From positions 3,127,501-3,191,500 of the forward strand of contig NZ_CP030059.1 of the NCBI RefSeq assembly GCF_015291745.1: DNA of 64,000 bases. The letters run 5' to 3'. Shown here in pieces: positions 35,875 through 44,792 of this stretch (position 1 is its first letter; every line of letters starts with the position of its first letter). The notes beneath the pieces are model-generated. The model did no database searches. It saw nothing but the letters and a program-made list of their open reading frames with translations, and was not told the origin of the DNA. This stretch comes from Bradyrhizobium sp. CCBAU 53351. GTDB taxonomy: Bacteria > Pseudomonadota > Alphaproteobacteria > Rhizobiales > Xanthobacteraceae. Position numbers and translations under genes: made by a program.

Positions 35875-36012
35875 GAGTCCCGGAGGCAGCGCAGCGTCGC
35901 TTCCAACGAAGCGCTGCAGAGCCGGGGCCCATGTCTCCATGGTGCCGTGTTGGCTTCTGGGTCTCGGCTCTGCGCAGCAGCGTTGCACGCTGCAGCGCGT
36001 CCGGGACACGAG
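35875..36012. repeat. Palindromic repeat, GCAGAGCCGGGGCCCA type, copy 2
   Basis: The left arm runs CTCGAGTCCCGGAGGCAGCG through GCTGCAGAGCCGGGGCCCAT. The right arm, GGTCTCGGCTCTGCGCAGCA through GCGTCCGGGACACGAG, is its imperfect reverse complement over about 55 bases each. It is a fuller copy of the element at 19480-19580. It fills most of the gap between the acyltransferase gene and rpmG; no gene is seen in 35738-36075. Confidence 0.65.
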
Positions 36013-36018
36013 ATGGCA

Positions 36019-36050
36019 CAAAATAAAACGGGGCCCGAAAGGGCCCCGCA
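36019..36050 (-). terminator. Rho-independent terminator of rpmG
   Basis: CGGGGCCC at 36029-36036 and GGGCCCCG at 36041-36048 form a perfect stem with a GAAA/TTTC tetraloop. Read on the minus strand it is followed by TTTTATTT. It lies 26 bases beyond the rpmG stop. Confidence 0.85.
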
Positions 36051-36075
36051 AAACTCCTCGACGCTTAAGCCGATC

Positions 36076-36243
36076 TTACTTGATCTTGGCTTCGCGGAAT
36101 TCGACGTGCTTGCGCGCGACCGGATCGTACTTCTTCTTGACCAGCTTGTCGGTCATGGTGCGCGAATTCTTCTTGGCGACGTAGTAGAAGCCGGTGTCGG
36201 CCGAGGACACGAGCTTGACCTTGATGGTGACCGCTTTGGCCAT
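36076..36243 (-). CDS. rpmG: 50S ribosomal protein L33
   Basis: A 55-residue ribosomal protein: [20 protein letters not shown], then [20 protein letters not shown] and [15 protein letters not shown]. It lacks the two CxxC pairs of zinc-binding L33, so it is the zinc-independent form. It is transcribed alone and followed by a strong terminator. It is separated from the NUDIX-DUF983-rnr-topA block by a monooxygenase gene. Confidence 0.97.
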   Translation of the reverse strand: MAKAVTIKVKLVSSADTGFYYVAKKNSRTMTDKLVKKKYDPVARKHVEFREAKIK

Positions 36244-36367
36244 GTTCAGAACCTCAGGAATGAAGGGAATCTGGAGCCGGCCAAACGGCCCGCGTTGGCC
36301 GGCAACCTAGCCAGAAACCGCCTGATGTCAAGGTTTTAGGGGTCGAAAACTGCCCGAAACGGGCCCT

Positions 36368-37693
36368 TTACCCCTCGAAGAACCGGTTTTTCGGCCTGGG
36401 CAGGCCGAAATTCTCCCTCAAAGTGGGCCCTTCATACTCTTTCCGGAAAATCCCGCGCCGCTGCAGCTCCGGGACCACCTTGTCGACGAAATCGTCGAGG
36501 CCGGCGGGCAGGAACGGGAACATGATGTTGAAGCCGTCGGAGCCGCGCCCGACCAGCCATTCCTCCATCTGGTCGGCGATGGTTTTGGCGGTGCCGACAA
36601 AGGACAGCCCGCCATAGCCGCCGACGCGCTGGGCGAGCTGGCGCACGGTGAGCTTGTCGCGCCTGGCGAGGTCGACCATGCGCTGGCGGCCGCTCTTGCT
36701 GGCATTGGTCTCCGGAATCTCCGGCAGCTGTCCGTCCGGATCGAAGCCGGAGGCGTCGGTGCCGAGGATGACGGAGAGCGAGGCGATGGCGCTGTCGTAA
36801 TGCACGCGGCTGTCGAGCAAGGCGCGCTTTTCCTTGGCCTCATCGACGCTGTCGCCGACCACGACGAAAGCGCCGGGCAGGATCTTGAGATGCTCGGGGT
36901 CGCGGCCGATCTTCTCCATGCGGCCCTTGATGTCGGCGTAGAGCTTTTGCCCGTCGGCGAGACTGCCGCCGCCGGTGAAGACAGCTTCCGCCGTTTCGGC
37001 CGCGAGCTGCTTGCCGTCTTCGGAGGCGCCGGCCTGAACGATCACGGGCCAGCCCTGCACGGGGCGGGCGATGTTGAGGGGACCGCGCACCTTCAGATAT
37101 TTGCCGTGGTGGTCGAGCGTGTGCATCTTGGCGGGATCGAAGAACAGGCCGCTCTCGACGTCGCGCACGAAGGCATCGTCGGCGAAGGAATCCCACAGGC
37201 CCGTGACGACATCGTAGAACTCGCGGGCGCGCTTGTAGCGCTCGGCGTGCTCCATGTGATCGTCGAGGCCGAAATTCAACGCCGCGTCCGGGTTCGACGT
37301 CGTGACGATATTCCAGCCGGCGCGCCCGCCGCTGAGATGGTCGAGCGAGGCAAAGCGGCGCGCGACGTGATAGGGCTCGTCAAAGGTGGTCGAACCCGTC
37401 GCGATCAGGCCGATCCGCTCGGTGACCGCGGAGAGCGCCGACAGCAGCGTGAACGGCTCGAACGAGGTCACGGTGTGGCTGCGCTTCAGCGCATTGACCG
37501 GCATGTTCAACACGGCGAGGTGATCGGCCATGAAGAAGGCGTCGAACTTGCCGGCCTCGAGCTTCTGGATCAGGGTCTTGATGTGGCCGAAATTGAAATT
37601 GGCGTCGGGCCAGGCCCCGGGATAGCGCCAGGCGCCCGTGTGAATGCTGATCGGGCGCATGAACGCGCCAAGCTTGAGTTGCCGTTGTGCCAT
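36368..37693 (-). CDS. LLM-class flavin-dependent monooxygenase (NtaA/SnaA/DszA family)
   Basis: A 441-residue bacterial-luciferase-like monooxygenase that uses FMNH2 from a separate reductase. It starts RQLKLGAFMRPISIHTGAWR, typical of the NtaA (nitrilotriacetate), DszA and EmoA branch. The family motif GRAGWNIVTTSNPDAALNFG is intact, and ARPVQGWPVIVQAGASEDGK follows. There is no flavin reductase or sulfonate transporter gene nearby. A substrate such as a sulfonate, chelator or sulfone is possible but unproven. It interrupts the conserved rpmG-NUDIX order. Confidence 0.88.
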   Translation of the reverse strand: MAQRQLKLGAFMRPISIHTGAWRYPGAWPDANFNFGHIKTLIQKLEAGKFDAFFMADHLAVLNMPVNALKRSHTVTSFEPFTLLSALSAVTERIGLIATGSTTFDEPYHVARRFASLDHLSGGRAGWNIVTTSNPDAALNFGLDDHMEHAERYKRAREFYDVVTGLWDSFADDAFVRDVESGLFFDPAKMHTLDHHGKYLKVRGPLNIARPVQGWPVIVQAGASEDGKQLAAETAEAVFTGGGSLADGQKLYADIKGRMEKIGRDPEHLKILPGAFVVVGDSVDEAKEKRALLDSRVHYDSAIASLSVILGTDASGFDPDGQLPEIPETNASKSGRQRMVDLARRDKLTVRQLAQRVGGYGGLSFVGTAKTIADQMEEWLVGRGSDGFNIMFPFLPAGLDDFVDKVVPELQRRGIFRKEYEGPTLRENFGLPRPKNRFFEG

Positions 37694-37801
37694 CGCCCGG
37701 TGTCCTTCTTCATTGTCGTTCGGAAAGACATAGGCACGCGCGGGAACTCCGCCATTGGCGGGAGCGGGAAGATTATTTTGTTTTTTGCAGCTCTCTCAGC
37801 A

Positions 37802-37922
37802 CGTCATTCCGGGGCGCGCCGGCATGGCGCGAACTGGGGTGCGCGATTGCGCACCCATCGGGTCGCGGAGACGATGGATGAATGGATTCCGGGCTCGCGC
37901 TACGCGCGCTCCGGAATGACGA
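37802..37922. repeat. Palindromic repeat, CGTCATTCCGGGGCGCG type, long form
   Basis: CGTCATTCCGGGGCGCGCC at the left end is mirrored by GCGCGCTCCGGAATGACG at the right end. Internal inverted words (GGGTGCGCGATTGCGCACCC) lie between, and a GGATTCCGGGCTCGCGC unit gives a second left-type end. It lies between the monooxygenase start and the NUDIX stop; the rest of the 261-bp gap shows no gene. Confidence 0.65.
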
Positions 37923-37954
37923 GAGGAGAGAGGGGCGCGTCCCGTAATACAGCC

Positions 37955-38707
37955 TCAGCCCAAAATATCCTTTTGCATCTTGCCGCCGTAGAAATGGAAG
38001 AACGGCACCGGCGCGTCGTGGCGGAGCGGGCCGGTGGCAAGACGGGTGTCGAGCTCGTTGAGCACGTTGCGCGTCATCGGATGCAGATCCGCCAGCGGCT
38101 TCGAGCCGAGCTCGACCCAGACCAATTCGACCAGCTCGGCATCGGCGTGGATGACGCCGTCGACGCGATGGGTGATCGCGGAGGCGTCCGCGGTGAAGAA
38201 GCGCGTGTCGAAGCGCTTGACGCGGCCGGGCGGGGTGATCGCACGGGCGATCAGGAACAGGCTGGAGGGATCGGGCAGCAGGCCGGCATCGGCGAATGGC
38301 TTCCAGGGACCGTCGAGCTTCGTCAGCTTGGCCTCGGTCTTGCGGCCGAGGCAGAGACCGGTCTCCTCGCAAGCTTCGCGGATCGCGGCAATCGCCAGCG
38401 ACTTCGCGCGCGAGGCCGGCGTCTTCGGGCTGCCCTTGGCGAGATTGGCTTCCAGCTCGGCGGTGATCGGCGCGGCGCAGGGCACGCGATAATCGGCCTT
38501 GTCGACGCGTCCACCCGGGAAGACGAATTTCCCGGGCATGAACACTACCTTGTCGTGGCGTTTGCCGACCAGCACCTTCGGAATGGCGCCGCTGCGATCG
38601 ACCAGGATCAGGGTCGCCGCATCCCGGGGGCGGAAATAGGGATGATGGTCTGCTTCCTTTTCCTCGTGGACCTTTGCCTTGTCCGCGACTTGCGCAATAT
38701 CCGTCAT
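37955..38707 (-). CDS. NUDIX hydrolase with interrupted Nudix box
   Basis: A 250-residue nucleotide or CoA pyrophosphohydrolase. The Nudix box is split: FVFPGGRVDKADYRVPC on one side and IAAIREACEETGLCLG on the other, with about 30 extra residues between the conserved Gly and the REACEETG helix. Such insertions are known in NUDT19-type CoA hydrolases, which makes CoA esters a reasonable guess. The metal-binding EE pair is intact. It is downstream of the DUF983 gene with a 32-bp gap and probably in the topA-rnr transcript. Confidence 0.87.
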   Translation of the reverse strand: MTDIAQVADKAKVHEEKEADHHPYFRPRDAATLILVDRSGAIPKVLVGKRHDKVVFMPGKFVFPGGRVDKADYRVPCAAPITAELEANLAKGSPKTPASRAKSLAIAAIREACEETGLCLGRKTEAKLTKLDGPWKPFADAGLLPDPSSLFLIARAITPPGRVKRFDTRFFTADASAITHRVDGVIHADAELVELVWVELGSKPLADLHPMTRNVLNELDTRLATGPLRHDAPVPFFHFYGGKMQKDILG

Positions 38708-38739
38708 GTCCTCACCCGAACTCTTCTTGCTTATTTGGC

Positions 38740-39180
38740 CTATACCGGCGGAATACCATCGGGAGGGCTCTCGTCAAACCCGTGCATACGCAGAGCCCAT
38801 TGCAAGCCGACCACAGCTCCCTTCACCGGCTGCAGCAGCGCGAGCGAGGCGACGAAAGTGAAGGGCAGATAGGCCGCGAAGCTGATCCAGACCGGCGTGG
38901 TGTAATTGGTCTCGATCCACAAAACGGCCGGCACCACGATGTGGCCGACGATGACGATGACGAGATAGGCGGGCAGGTCATCGGCGCGGTGCGGCGTGAA
39001 ATCGAGGCCGCATTTGGCGCAATTGTCTGCCGTCTTCAGGAAGGCGCGGAACAGCTTGCCTTCGCCGCAGCGCGGGCAGCGGCCGCGAAAGCCGCGCTTC
39101 ATCGCCGCAAAGACATCGCGCTTCTCGACGAGGCCGCTCTCGCGCGTCCAGATTTTTGGGACCGTGCTCATCGTCACCAT
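38740..39180 (-). CDS. DUF983 family membrane protein
   Basis: A 146-residue protein. The N-terminal domain has two Cys pairs, RGRCPRCGEGKLF and DNCAKCGLDF, a likely zinc ribbon. Two transmembrane helices follow (AYLVIVIVGHIVVPAVLWIE and WISFAAYLPFTFVASLALLQ), then a GLQWALRMHGFDE tail. ATG at 39180 overlaps the rnr stop; a second ATG at 39171 is also possible. It follows rnr in alphaproteobacteria generally. Function is unknown. Confidence 0.87.
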   Translation of the reverse strand: MVTMSTVPKIWTRESGLVEKRDVFAAMKRGFRGRCPRCGEGKLFRAFLKTADNCAKCGLDFTPHRADDLPAYLVIVIVGHIVVPAVLWIETNYTTPVWISFAAYLPFTFVASLALLQPVKGAVVGLQWALRMHGFDESPPDGIPPV

Positions 39181-41531
39181 GCTTTGCCCTTCTTGCCCTT
39201 GGGTTTTCCCTTGGGTTTCCCCTTGTTCTTCTTCCCCTTGGCGGATTTTGGCTTCGACGGCTTGCGTTTTTTATCCGGGCTGCGTCCGGGATGGGCCTTG
39301 AACGAGGGGCGGCGTTGTGGACCAGGTCGCCTGCGGTCGCGCGGGTTCGTCTCACTGGAGGATGACAGCAGCTCGAAGCGCAGCGCGCCCGCAATGGGGG
39401 CGGCTTCGATCAGGCGGACATCGACGACGTCGCCCAGCTGATACATGGTGCCGCTGCGCGTGCCGATCAGCGCATGGCGGCTCTCGTCATAGTTGAAATA
39501 TTCCGTGCCGAGGGATCGGATCGGGATCAATCCGTCGGCGCCGGTCTCGGCGAGCTTGACGAACAGGCCGGCGCGGGTGACGCCGGAGACGCGGCCCTGG
39601 AAGCTGGCGCCGATGCGGTCGGCGAGGTGATGGGCGATCAGGCGGTCGACGGTCTCGCGCTCCGCCTTCATCGCGCGCCGCTCGGTCACCGAGATGTGGG
39701 CCGCGACCTCGCTCAGGGTTTCCGGCGTCTCGCTGTCGGGCAGGGCGCCTTCGCCGAGGCCGAGCGCGCGGACCAGCGCGCGGTGCACCACGAGGTCGGC
39801 ATAGCGGCGGATCGGCGAGGTGAAATGCGCGTAGCGGCGCAAATTCAGGCCGAAGTGCCCGTAGTTCTCGGAAGAATATTCAGCCTGTGCCTGGGCGCGC
39901 AGCACCACCTCGCTGACCAGCGGGTAATAGTCATGGCCTTCGAGCTGGGCCAGCACGCGGTTGAACGTGGTGGGCCGCAGCGCGCCCGCTTTGGCGAAGG
40001 GAACGTCCAGGGTCTCCAGGAATTCCGCGAGGGCGTGGACCTTCTCCAGCGTCGGCTCGTCATGCACGCGGTAGATCAGCGGGAGCGACTTCTTCTCCAG
40101 CATCTCGGCTGCCGCGACGTTGGCGAGGATCATGAACTCCTCGATCAGCTTGTGCGCATCGAGGCGCTCCGGCACCACGACGCGGTCGACCGTGCCGTCG
40201 CTCTTCAGCAGGATCTTGCGCTCGGGCAGATCGAGATTGAGCGGATCGCGCTCGTCGCGCGCGCGCTTGGCGCAGGCATAGGCGGCGTAGAGCGGCCTCA
40301 ATATCGGATCGAGCAGGGGGCCGGTGGTGTCGTCGGGCCGTCCGTCGATCGCGGCCTGCGCCTGTGCGTAGCTCAGCTTCGCCGCCGAGCGCATCAGGAT
40401 GCGGTGGAAGCTATGCGAGCGCTTGCGGCCGTCGGGCCCGAGCACCATGCGCACCGCGAGCGCGCCGCGTGGTTCGCCCGGCACCAGCGAGCAGAGATTG
40501 TTCGAGATCCGCTCGGGCAGCATCGGTACGACGCGGTCGGGGAAATAGACCGAGTTGCCGCGGTCGAGCGCGTCGCGGTCGAGCGCCGAGCCCGGTCGCA
40601 CGTAGAAGCTGACATCGGCAATGGCGACGTTGACGATGAAGCCGCCTTTGTTGTTGGGATCGTCGTCTGCTTGCGCGTGCACCGCGTCGTCATGATCCTT
40701 CGCATCCGGGGGATCGATGGTGACGAGCGGCACGTCGCGCCAGTCCTCGCGTCCTTTCAGGTTCGCAGGCTCGGCGGCTTCCGCTTCGCGCTCCGCGGCG
40801 GAGGAGAATTGCAAGGGAATGTCGTGGGCGTAGATCGCGATCAGGCTGATTGCCTTCTCGGATTTGACCGAGCCGAGCTTTTCTTTGACCCGGCCGGAGC
40901 CGAGGCCGAAACTGCGGGTGCGCACGATGTCGACGCTGACGAGGTCGCCATCCTGCGCGCCGTGGGTATCGGCTGCGGCGATGTTCAGCTCGCGGTCGGC
41001 GGCCTTCTTGTCGACGGGGACGAGCCGCCCGCCGCCTTCGGGCAGGCTGCGGAAGACGCCGAGGATGCGGGACTTGGTCTTGTCGAAGACCTTGATGATG
41101 TGGCCGCGATAGGCCGGGCCTTCGGTCTCGTCCGAGCGCTCGACGCGCAGCAGCACGCGGTCGCGGACGCCGGCTGCGGTGCCGGGCTTGGGCCGGCGTG
41201 GCATCTCGATGAGGATCTTTGGCGGCTCGCCGCTCTCGACCTCGTCCCATTCGGTGGGGGAGGCGATCAGCTCGCCATCACTGTCACGGCCGGTGATGTC
41301 GGCGACCAGCGTCGGCGGCAGCGTGTCCGGCTCGGACACCTTGTGGCGCTTCTTCTTGATGGTGCCGTCGTCGGCGAGCTCGCGCAGCATGCGCTTGAGC
41401 GCGATGCGATCGGCGTTCTTCAGGCCGAACTCGCGTGCAATGTCGCGGGTGCCGACGTTTCCTTGATTTGCCTTGATGAAGGCGACGATGGCTGCCCTGT
41501 CGGGAAAGCCATGGTCATTCTTGCGTTTCAC
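39174..41531 (-). CDS. rnr: Ribonuclease R
   Basis: A 785-residue 3'-5' exoribonuclease that degrades structured RNA. An N-terminal winged-helix region (GFPDRAAIVAFIKANQGNVG) and cold-shock domains are followed by the RNB catalytic domain with the Asp cluster PDAKDHDDAVHAQAD. A C-terminal S1 domain (VSGVTRAGLFVKLAETGADG) and a Lys/Gly/Pro-rich tail (KGKPKGKPKGKKGKAW) end the protein. The start is GTG, 7 bp after the topA stop, so the genes are co-transcribed; DUF983 overlaps its end. Confidence 0.94.
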   Translation of the reverse strand: MKRKNDHGFPDRAAIVAFIKANQGNVGTRDIAREFGLKNADRIALKRMLRELADDGTIKKKRHKVSEPDTLPPTLVADITGRDSDGELIASPTEWDEVESGEPPKILIEMPRRPKPGTAAGVRDRVLLRVERSDETEGPAYRGHIIKVFDKTKSRILGVFRSLPEGGGRLVPVDKKAADRELNIAAADTHGAQDGDLVSVDIVRTRSFGLGSGRVKEKLGSVKSEKAISLIAIYAHDIPLQFSSAAEREAEAAEPANLKGREDWRDVPLVTIDPPDAKDHDDAVHAQADDDPNNKGGFIVNVAIADVSFYVRPGSALDRDALDRGNSVYFPDRVVPMLPERISNNLCSLVPGEPRGALAVRMVLGPDGRKRSHSFHRILMRSAAKLSYAQAQAAIDGRPDDTTGPLLDPILRPLYAAYACAKRARDERDPLNLDLPERKILLKSDGTVDRVVVPERLDAHKLIEEFMILANVAAAEMLEKKSLPLIYRVHDEPTLEKVHALAEFLETLDVPFAKAGALRPTTFNRVLAQLEGHDYYPLVSEVVLRAQAQAEYSSENYGHFGLNLRRYAHFTSPIRRYADLVVHRALVRALGLGEGALPDSETPETLSEVAAHISVTERRAMKAERETVDRLIAHHLADRIGASFQGRVSGVTRAGLFVKLAETGADGLIPIRSLGTEYFNYDESRHALIGTRSGTMYQLGDVVDVRLIEAAPIAGALRFELLSSSSETNPRDRRRPGPQRRPSFKAHPGRSPDKKRKPSKPKSAKGKKNKGKPKGKPKGKKGKAW

Positions 41532-41538
41532 TTAACCT

Positions 41539-44283
41539 CTAATTGGTGCCGGCACTCTTCTTGGCCGGAGCCTTGGCAGCGGCCTTGGTCGGCGACGTCT
41601 TTGCGGTCGACGACACGGCGGCGCGCGCCTTGCTGGTGGATTCGGTTTTCGATTTGGCCGCCTTCTTCGCGGCCGGTTTCTTTGGCTTGGGCGGGATGTC
41701 CTCGCCATCCGCAGCCTTCGCTGCGGTCTTCTTGGTCTTGGTCGGCTTGGCGGCCTTCTTGGCCTTCGCTTTTCCGCCGCCCTTGGCCGCGCGCTCGTCG
41801 ATCAGTGCGATCGCCTGGGCGAGCGTGACGGTGTCCTTTTCGAACTCGGCCGGGATCGTCGCGTTGACGCCGCCTGCGGTGACATAGGCGCCGTAACGGC
41901 CGCTCTTCACGGTGACGGTGCCGAGGCTCGGATGATCGCCGATCGCCTTGCCGGGGTCGGCGCCGAAGCGCCGGCTCGGGCCCTTGGCGACCTTCTCTGC
42001 GATGAGTGTGACCGCGCGGTTGAGGCCGATGTCGAACACCTCGTCGCCGCTCTCGAGGCTGGCATAGGTCTTCTCGTGCTTCACGAACGGCCCGAAGCGG
42101 CCGAGGCCCGCCGTGATCGGCTGGCCTGTCTCCGGATGTTTTCCGATTTCGCGCGGCAGCGACAAGAGCTTCAGCGCAAGCTCGAGCTCGACATCGCCGG
42201 GCGAGGTGCCCTTCGGGATGCCGGCGCGCTTGGGTTTCTCGCCTTCCTCGTAGTCCTTCTGCTCACCGAGCTGGATGTAGGGGCCGAAGCGGCCGGCCTT
42301 CACCCAGACATCGCGCCCCGTATCGGGATCCTGGCCGAGCGAACGGTCGGCGGTCTGCTCGCTGTCGGCGGCGAGCTGACGGGTGTAGCGGCATTCCGGA
42401 TAGTTCGAGCAGCCGACGAAGGCGCCGAACTTGCCGGCCTTCAGGTTGAGCCGGCCGGTGCCGCAGCTCGGGCACTGCCTGATGTCGCCGCCATCCGCGC
42501 GGGGCGGATAGATGTGCTGGCCCAACATGTCGTCGAGCACGTCCAGCACCTGCGCGACGCGCAGCTCCTTGATGTCATCGACGGCGCCGATGAATCCGGT
42601 CCAGAAATCCTTCAGCACCTGCTGCCAGGAGATCTCGTTGTTGGAGATGCGGTCGAGCTGCTCTTCGAGCGAGGCCGTGAAATCGTACTCGACGTAGCGG
42701 GCAAAGAAGCTTTCGAGGAAGGCGACCACGACGCGGCCCTTGTCCTCGCCGTGCAGACGCTTCTTCTCGAGCTTGACGTAGCCGCGGTCCTTCAGGACCT
42801 GGAGGATCGAGGCATAGGTCGAGGGACGGCCGATGCCGAGCTCTTCCATGCGCTTGACCAGCGATGCTTCCGAGAAGCGCGGTGGCGGCTCGGTGAAATG
42901 CTGGGTGACGGAGAGCGACTGCCGCTTCAAGGCGTCGTTCGGGCTCATTGCGGGCAGGCGGCGGGAGTCTTCGTCCTCCTCGTCGTCGCGGCCTTCCTGG
43001 TAGAGCGCGAGGAAGCCGTCGAACTTGACGACCTGGCCGGTGGCGCGCAGCTCCAGCGTGCGGGAGCCGGCCTTCGCGGTGATGTCGACGGTGGTGCGCT
43101 CGAGCTCGGCCGATTCCATCTGGCTCGCGATGGTGCGCTTCCAGATCAGCTCATAGAGCCTCGCCTGGTCGGCATCGAGCTTGCGGCTCATGCTGTCGGG
43201 GCGGCGCGACATGTCGGTCGGGCGGATCGCTTCGTGCGCTTCCTGGGCGTTCTTGGCCTTGGCCTGATACTGCCGGGGGGCGTCCGGCACGTAGGCGTTG
43301 CCGTAATCCTCGCCGATCACCTTGCGGGCCTGGGTGATCGCCTCGGGGGCGATCTGCACGCCGTCGGTACGCATATAAGTAATGAGTCCGGTGGTCTCGC
43401 CGCCGATGTCGATGCCCTCATAGAGGCGCTGGGCGATGCGCATGGTGTGCGCCGGCGCAAAGCCGTATTTTCGGCTGGCCTCCTGCTGCAGCGTCGAGGT
43501 GGTGAAGGGCGCCTGCGGATTGCGCCGGGCGGGCTTCGCATCGACCGCGGTGACTGCGTAGCTGGCCGCTTCCAGCGCCTTCTTGAAGTCTTCGGCTTCC
43601 GCGCCGGTGCCGATGTCGAGGCGCTGGATCTTCTTGCCGTCGGCGCCGACGAGGCGGGCCTCGAAGGCATCGCCGCGCGGGGTGAGCAGGGTCGCGATCA
43701 GCGACCAATATTCACGTGCGACGAACTTCTCGATCTCGAGCTCGCGGTCGCAGACGAGGCGCAGCGCCACCGACTGCACGCGACCGGCGGAGCGGGCGCC
43801 CGGCAGCTTGCGCCACAGCACGGGGGAGAGGGTGAAGCCGACCAGATAGTCCAGCGCTCGGCGCGCCATGTAGGCGTCGACCAGCGCGCCGTCGATCTCG
43901 CGCGGATGCTTCATCGCGTCCGTGACGGCCTGCTTGGTGATGGCGTTGAACACCACGCGCTCGATCTTCTGATCTTTCAGCGCGCGCTTCTCCTTCATCA
44001 CCTCCAGCACGTGCCAGGAGATGGCCTCGCCCTCGCGATCAGGGTCGGTCGCCAGAATCAGACGGTCGGCGCCCTTCAGGGACTTTGCGATATCGTTGAG
44101 CCGGCTAGCCGCCTTGGGGTCGACCTCCCAGATCATCTTGAAATTGGCGTCGGGATCGACGGAACCGTTCTTCGCCGGCAGGTCGCGGACATGGCCGAAC
44201 GAGGCCAGAACCTCATAGGACGAGCCCAAATACTTGTTGATCGTCTTGGCTTTCGCCGGCGACTCCACAATGACGATATTCAT
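41539..44283 (-). CDS. topA: DNA topoisomerase I
   Basis: A 914-residue type IA topoisomerase that relaxes negative supercoils. The TOPRIM domain begins MNIVIVESPAKAKTINKYLG and has ILATDPDREGEAISWH. The catalytic Tyr is in GLITYMRTDG. One C4 zinc finger (CPSCG ... GCSNYPEC) at about residues 610-640 is followed by repeated GRFGPF/GRYGAYV modules. The C-terminal 90 residues are a Lys/Ala/Pro-rich basic tail. An open frame above 44283 is not part of the gene. It sits upstream of rnr, as in other Rhizobiales. Confidence 0.95.
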   Translation of the reverse strand: MNIVIVESPAKAKTINKYLGSSYEVLASFGHVRDLPAKNGSVDPDANFKMIWEVDPKAASRLNDIAKSLKGADRLILATDPDREGEAISWHVLEVMKEKRALKDQKIERVVFNAITKQAVTDAMKHPREIDGALVDAYMARRALDYLVGFTLSPVLWRKLPGARSAGRVQSVALRLVCDRELEIEKFVAREYWSLIATLLTPRGDAFEARLVGADGKKIQRLDIGTGAEAEDFKKALEAASYAVTAVDAKPARRNPQAPFTTSTLQQEASRKYGFAPAHTMRIAQRLYEGIDIGGETTGLITYMRTDGVQIAPEAITQARKVIGEDYGNAYVPDAPRQYQAKAKNAQEAHEAIRPTDMSRRPDSMSRKLDADQARLYELIWKRTIASQMESAELERTTVDITAKAGSRTLELRATGQVVKFDGFLALYQEGRDDEEDEDSRRLPAMSPNDALKRQSLSVTQHFTEPPPRFSEASLVKRMEELGIGRPSTYASILQVLKDRGYVKLEKKRLHGEDKGRVVVAFLESFFARYVEYDFTASLEEQLDRISNNEISWQQVLKDFWTGFIGAVDDIKELRVAQVLDVLDDMLGQHIYPPRADGGDIRQCPSCGTGRLNLKAGKFGAFVGCSNYPECRYTRQLAADSEQTADRSLGQDPDTGRDVWVKAGRFGPYIQLGEQKDYEEGEKPKRAGIPKGTSPGDVELELALKLLSLPREIGKHPETGQPITAGLGRFGPFVKHEKTYASLESGDEVFDIGLNRAVTLIAEKVAKGPSRRFGADPGKAIGDHPSLGTVTVKSGRYGAYVTAGGVNATIPAEFEKDTVTLAQAIALIDERAAKGGGKAKAKKAAKPTKTKKTAAKAADGEDIPPKPKKPAAKKAAKSKTESTSKARAAVSSTAKTSPTKAAAKAPAKKSAGTN

Positions 44284-44509
44284 GTAGTTCCAGTAACTTA
44301 CGGGAAAATTTGGGGCCGAAAACGAAAGGACTCGGGTCGGCCGTTTCGCCCCGAACATGGGTGGTGAGGCCTCCGCTGTCAAATCGAGGGCTGTTGAAAG
44401 CCCGCGGAATGGGAAAAGTTTCATATCGAGAAAGTTGTAAAATACCACCTTGGAGTTGCGGTCGCTATCGGCGTAATGTTTCTGCGGGGCATGGATTCGG
44501 GGTGGGCTG

Positions 44510-44749
44510 GTGACTAGGCCGGGAAAGAAACGGGCGCGCACCGCTATCGGTGCGCCGGGAGGCTCGCGTCACGAGGAACCGGGGGAAGGCGGCGTGGACG
44601 AGGCCGTCGCCTTCATCGCCGAGCAGGTCGGCGCGTTGCGCAAGCTCGCCGAGCGTCACAAGCTGGACGTGCTCCATTATCTGTTGGGCATGACCAAGCT
44701 CGAAGCCGACGAGCATTTGAGGCTGCGGAGCAAGCGCAAGCTGTCGTGA
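44510..44749 (+). CDS. Small hypothetical protein
   Basis: A 79-residue cytosolic protein with a GTG start. The N-terminus is basic and disordered (KKRARTAIGAPGGSR). The C-terminal 50 residues are a helical domain (DEAVAFIAEQVGALRKLAER, then HKLDVLHYLLGMTKLEADEH) ending in RLRSKRKLS. The hydrophobic/charged pattern is that of a real helical protein, and I believe related small proteins occur in other Bradyrhizobiaceae. It is divergent from topA across 226 bp. Function is unknown. Confidence 0.6.
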   Translation: MTRPGKKRARTAIGAPGGSRHEEPGEGGVDEAVAFIAEQVGALRKLAERHKLDVLHYLLGMTKLEADEHLRLRSKRKLS

Positions 44750-44753
44750 GAAC

Positions 44754-44786
44754 TCATTGATTGCGTCACTGCGCTCGCAATGACCG
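44754..44786. repeat. Fragment of a GCGTCACTGCGCTCGCAATGAC-type repeat
   Basis: ATTGCGTCACTGCGCTCGC followed by AATGACCGGCG forms a short imperfect palindrome (ATTGCG / CGCAAT) between two convergent genes. It looks like one end of a dispersed palindromic element. Confidence 0.4.
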
Positions 44787-44792
44787 GCGTGG

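Noticed and set aside
39474..44367. Very long plus-strand open frames of about 780 and 810 codons opposite rnr and topA
   Set aside because: They are antisense shadows of GC-rich codons: Arg, Ala, Gly, Asp and His dominate, no family motif appears, and both lie exactly opposite well-identified genes.
44284..44541. Extension of TopA upstream of MNIVIVES
   Set aside because: TopA proteins begin at this TOPRIM strand; upstream residues show no conservation pattern and overlap a plausible small gene on the other strand.
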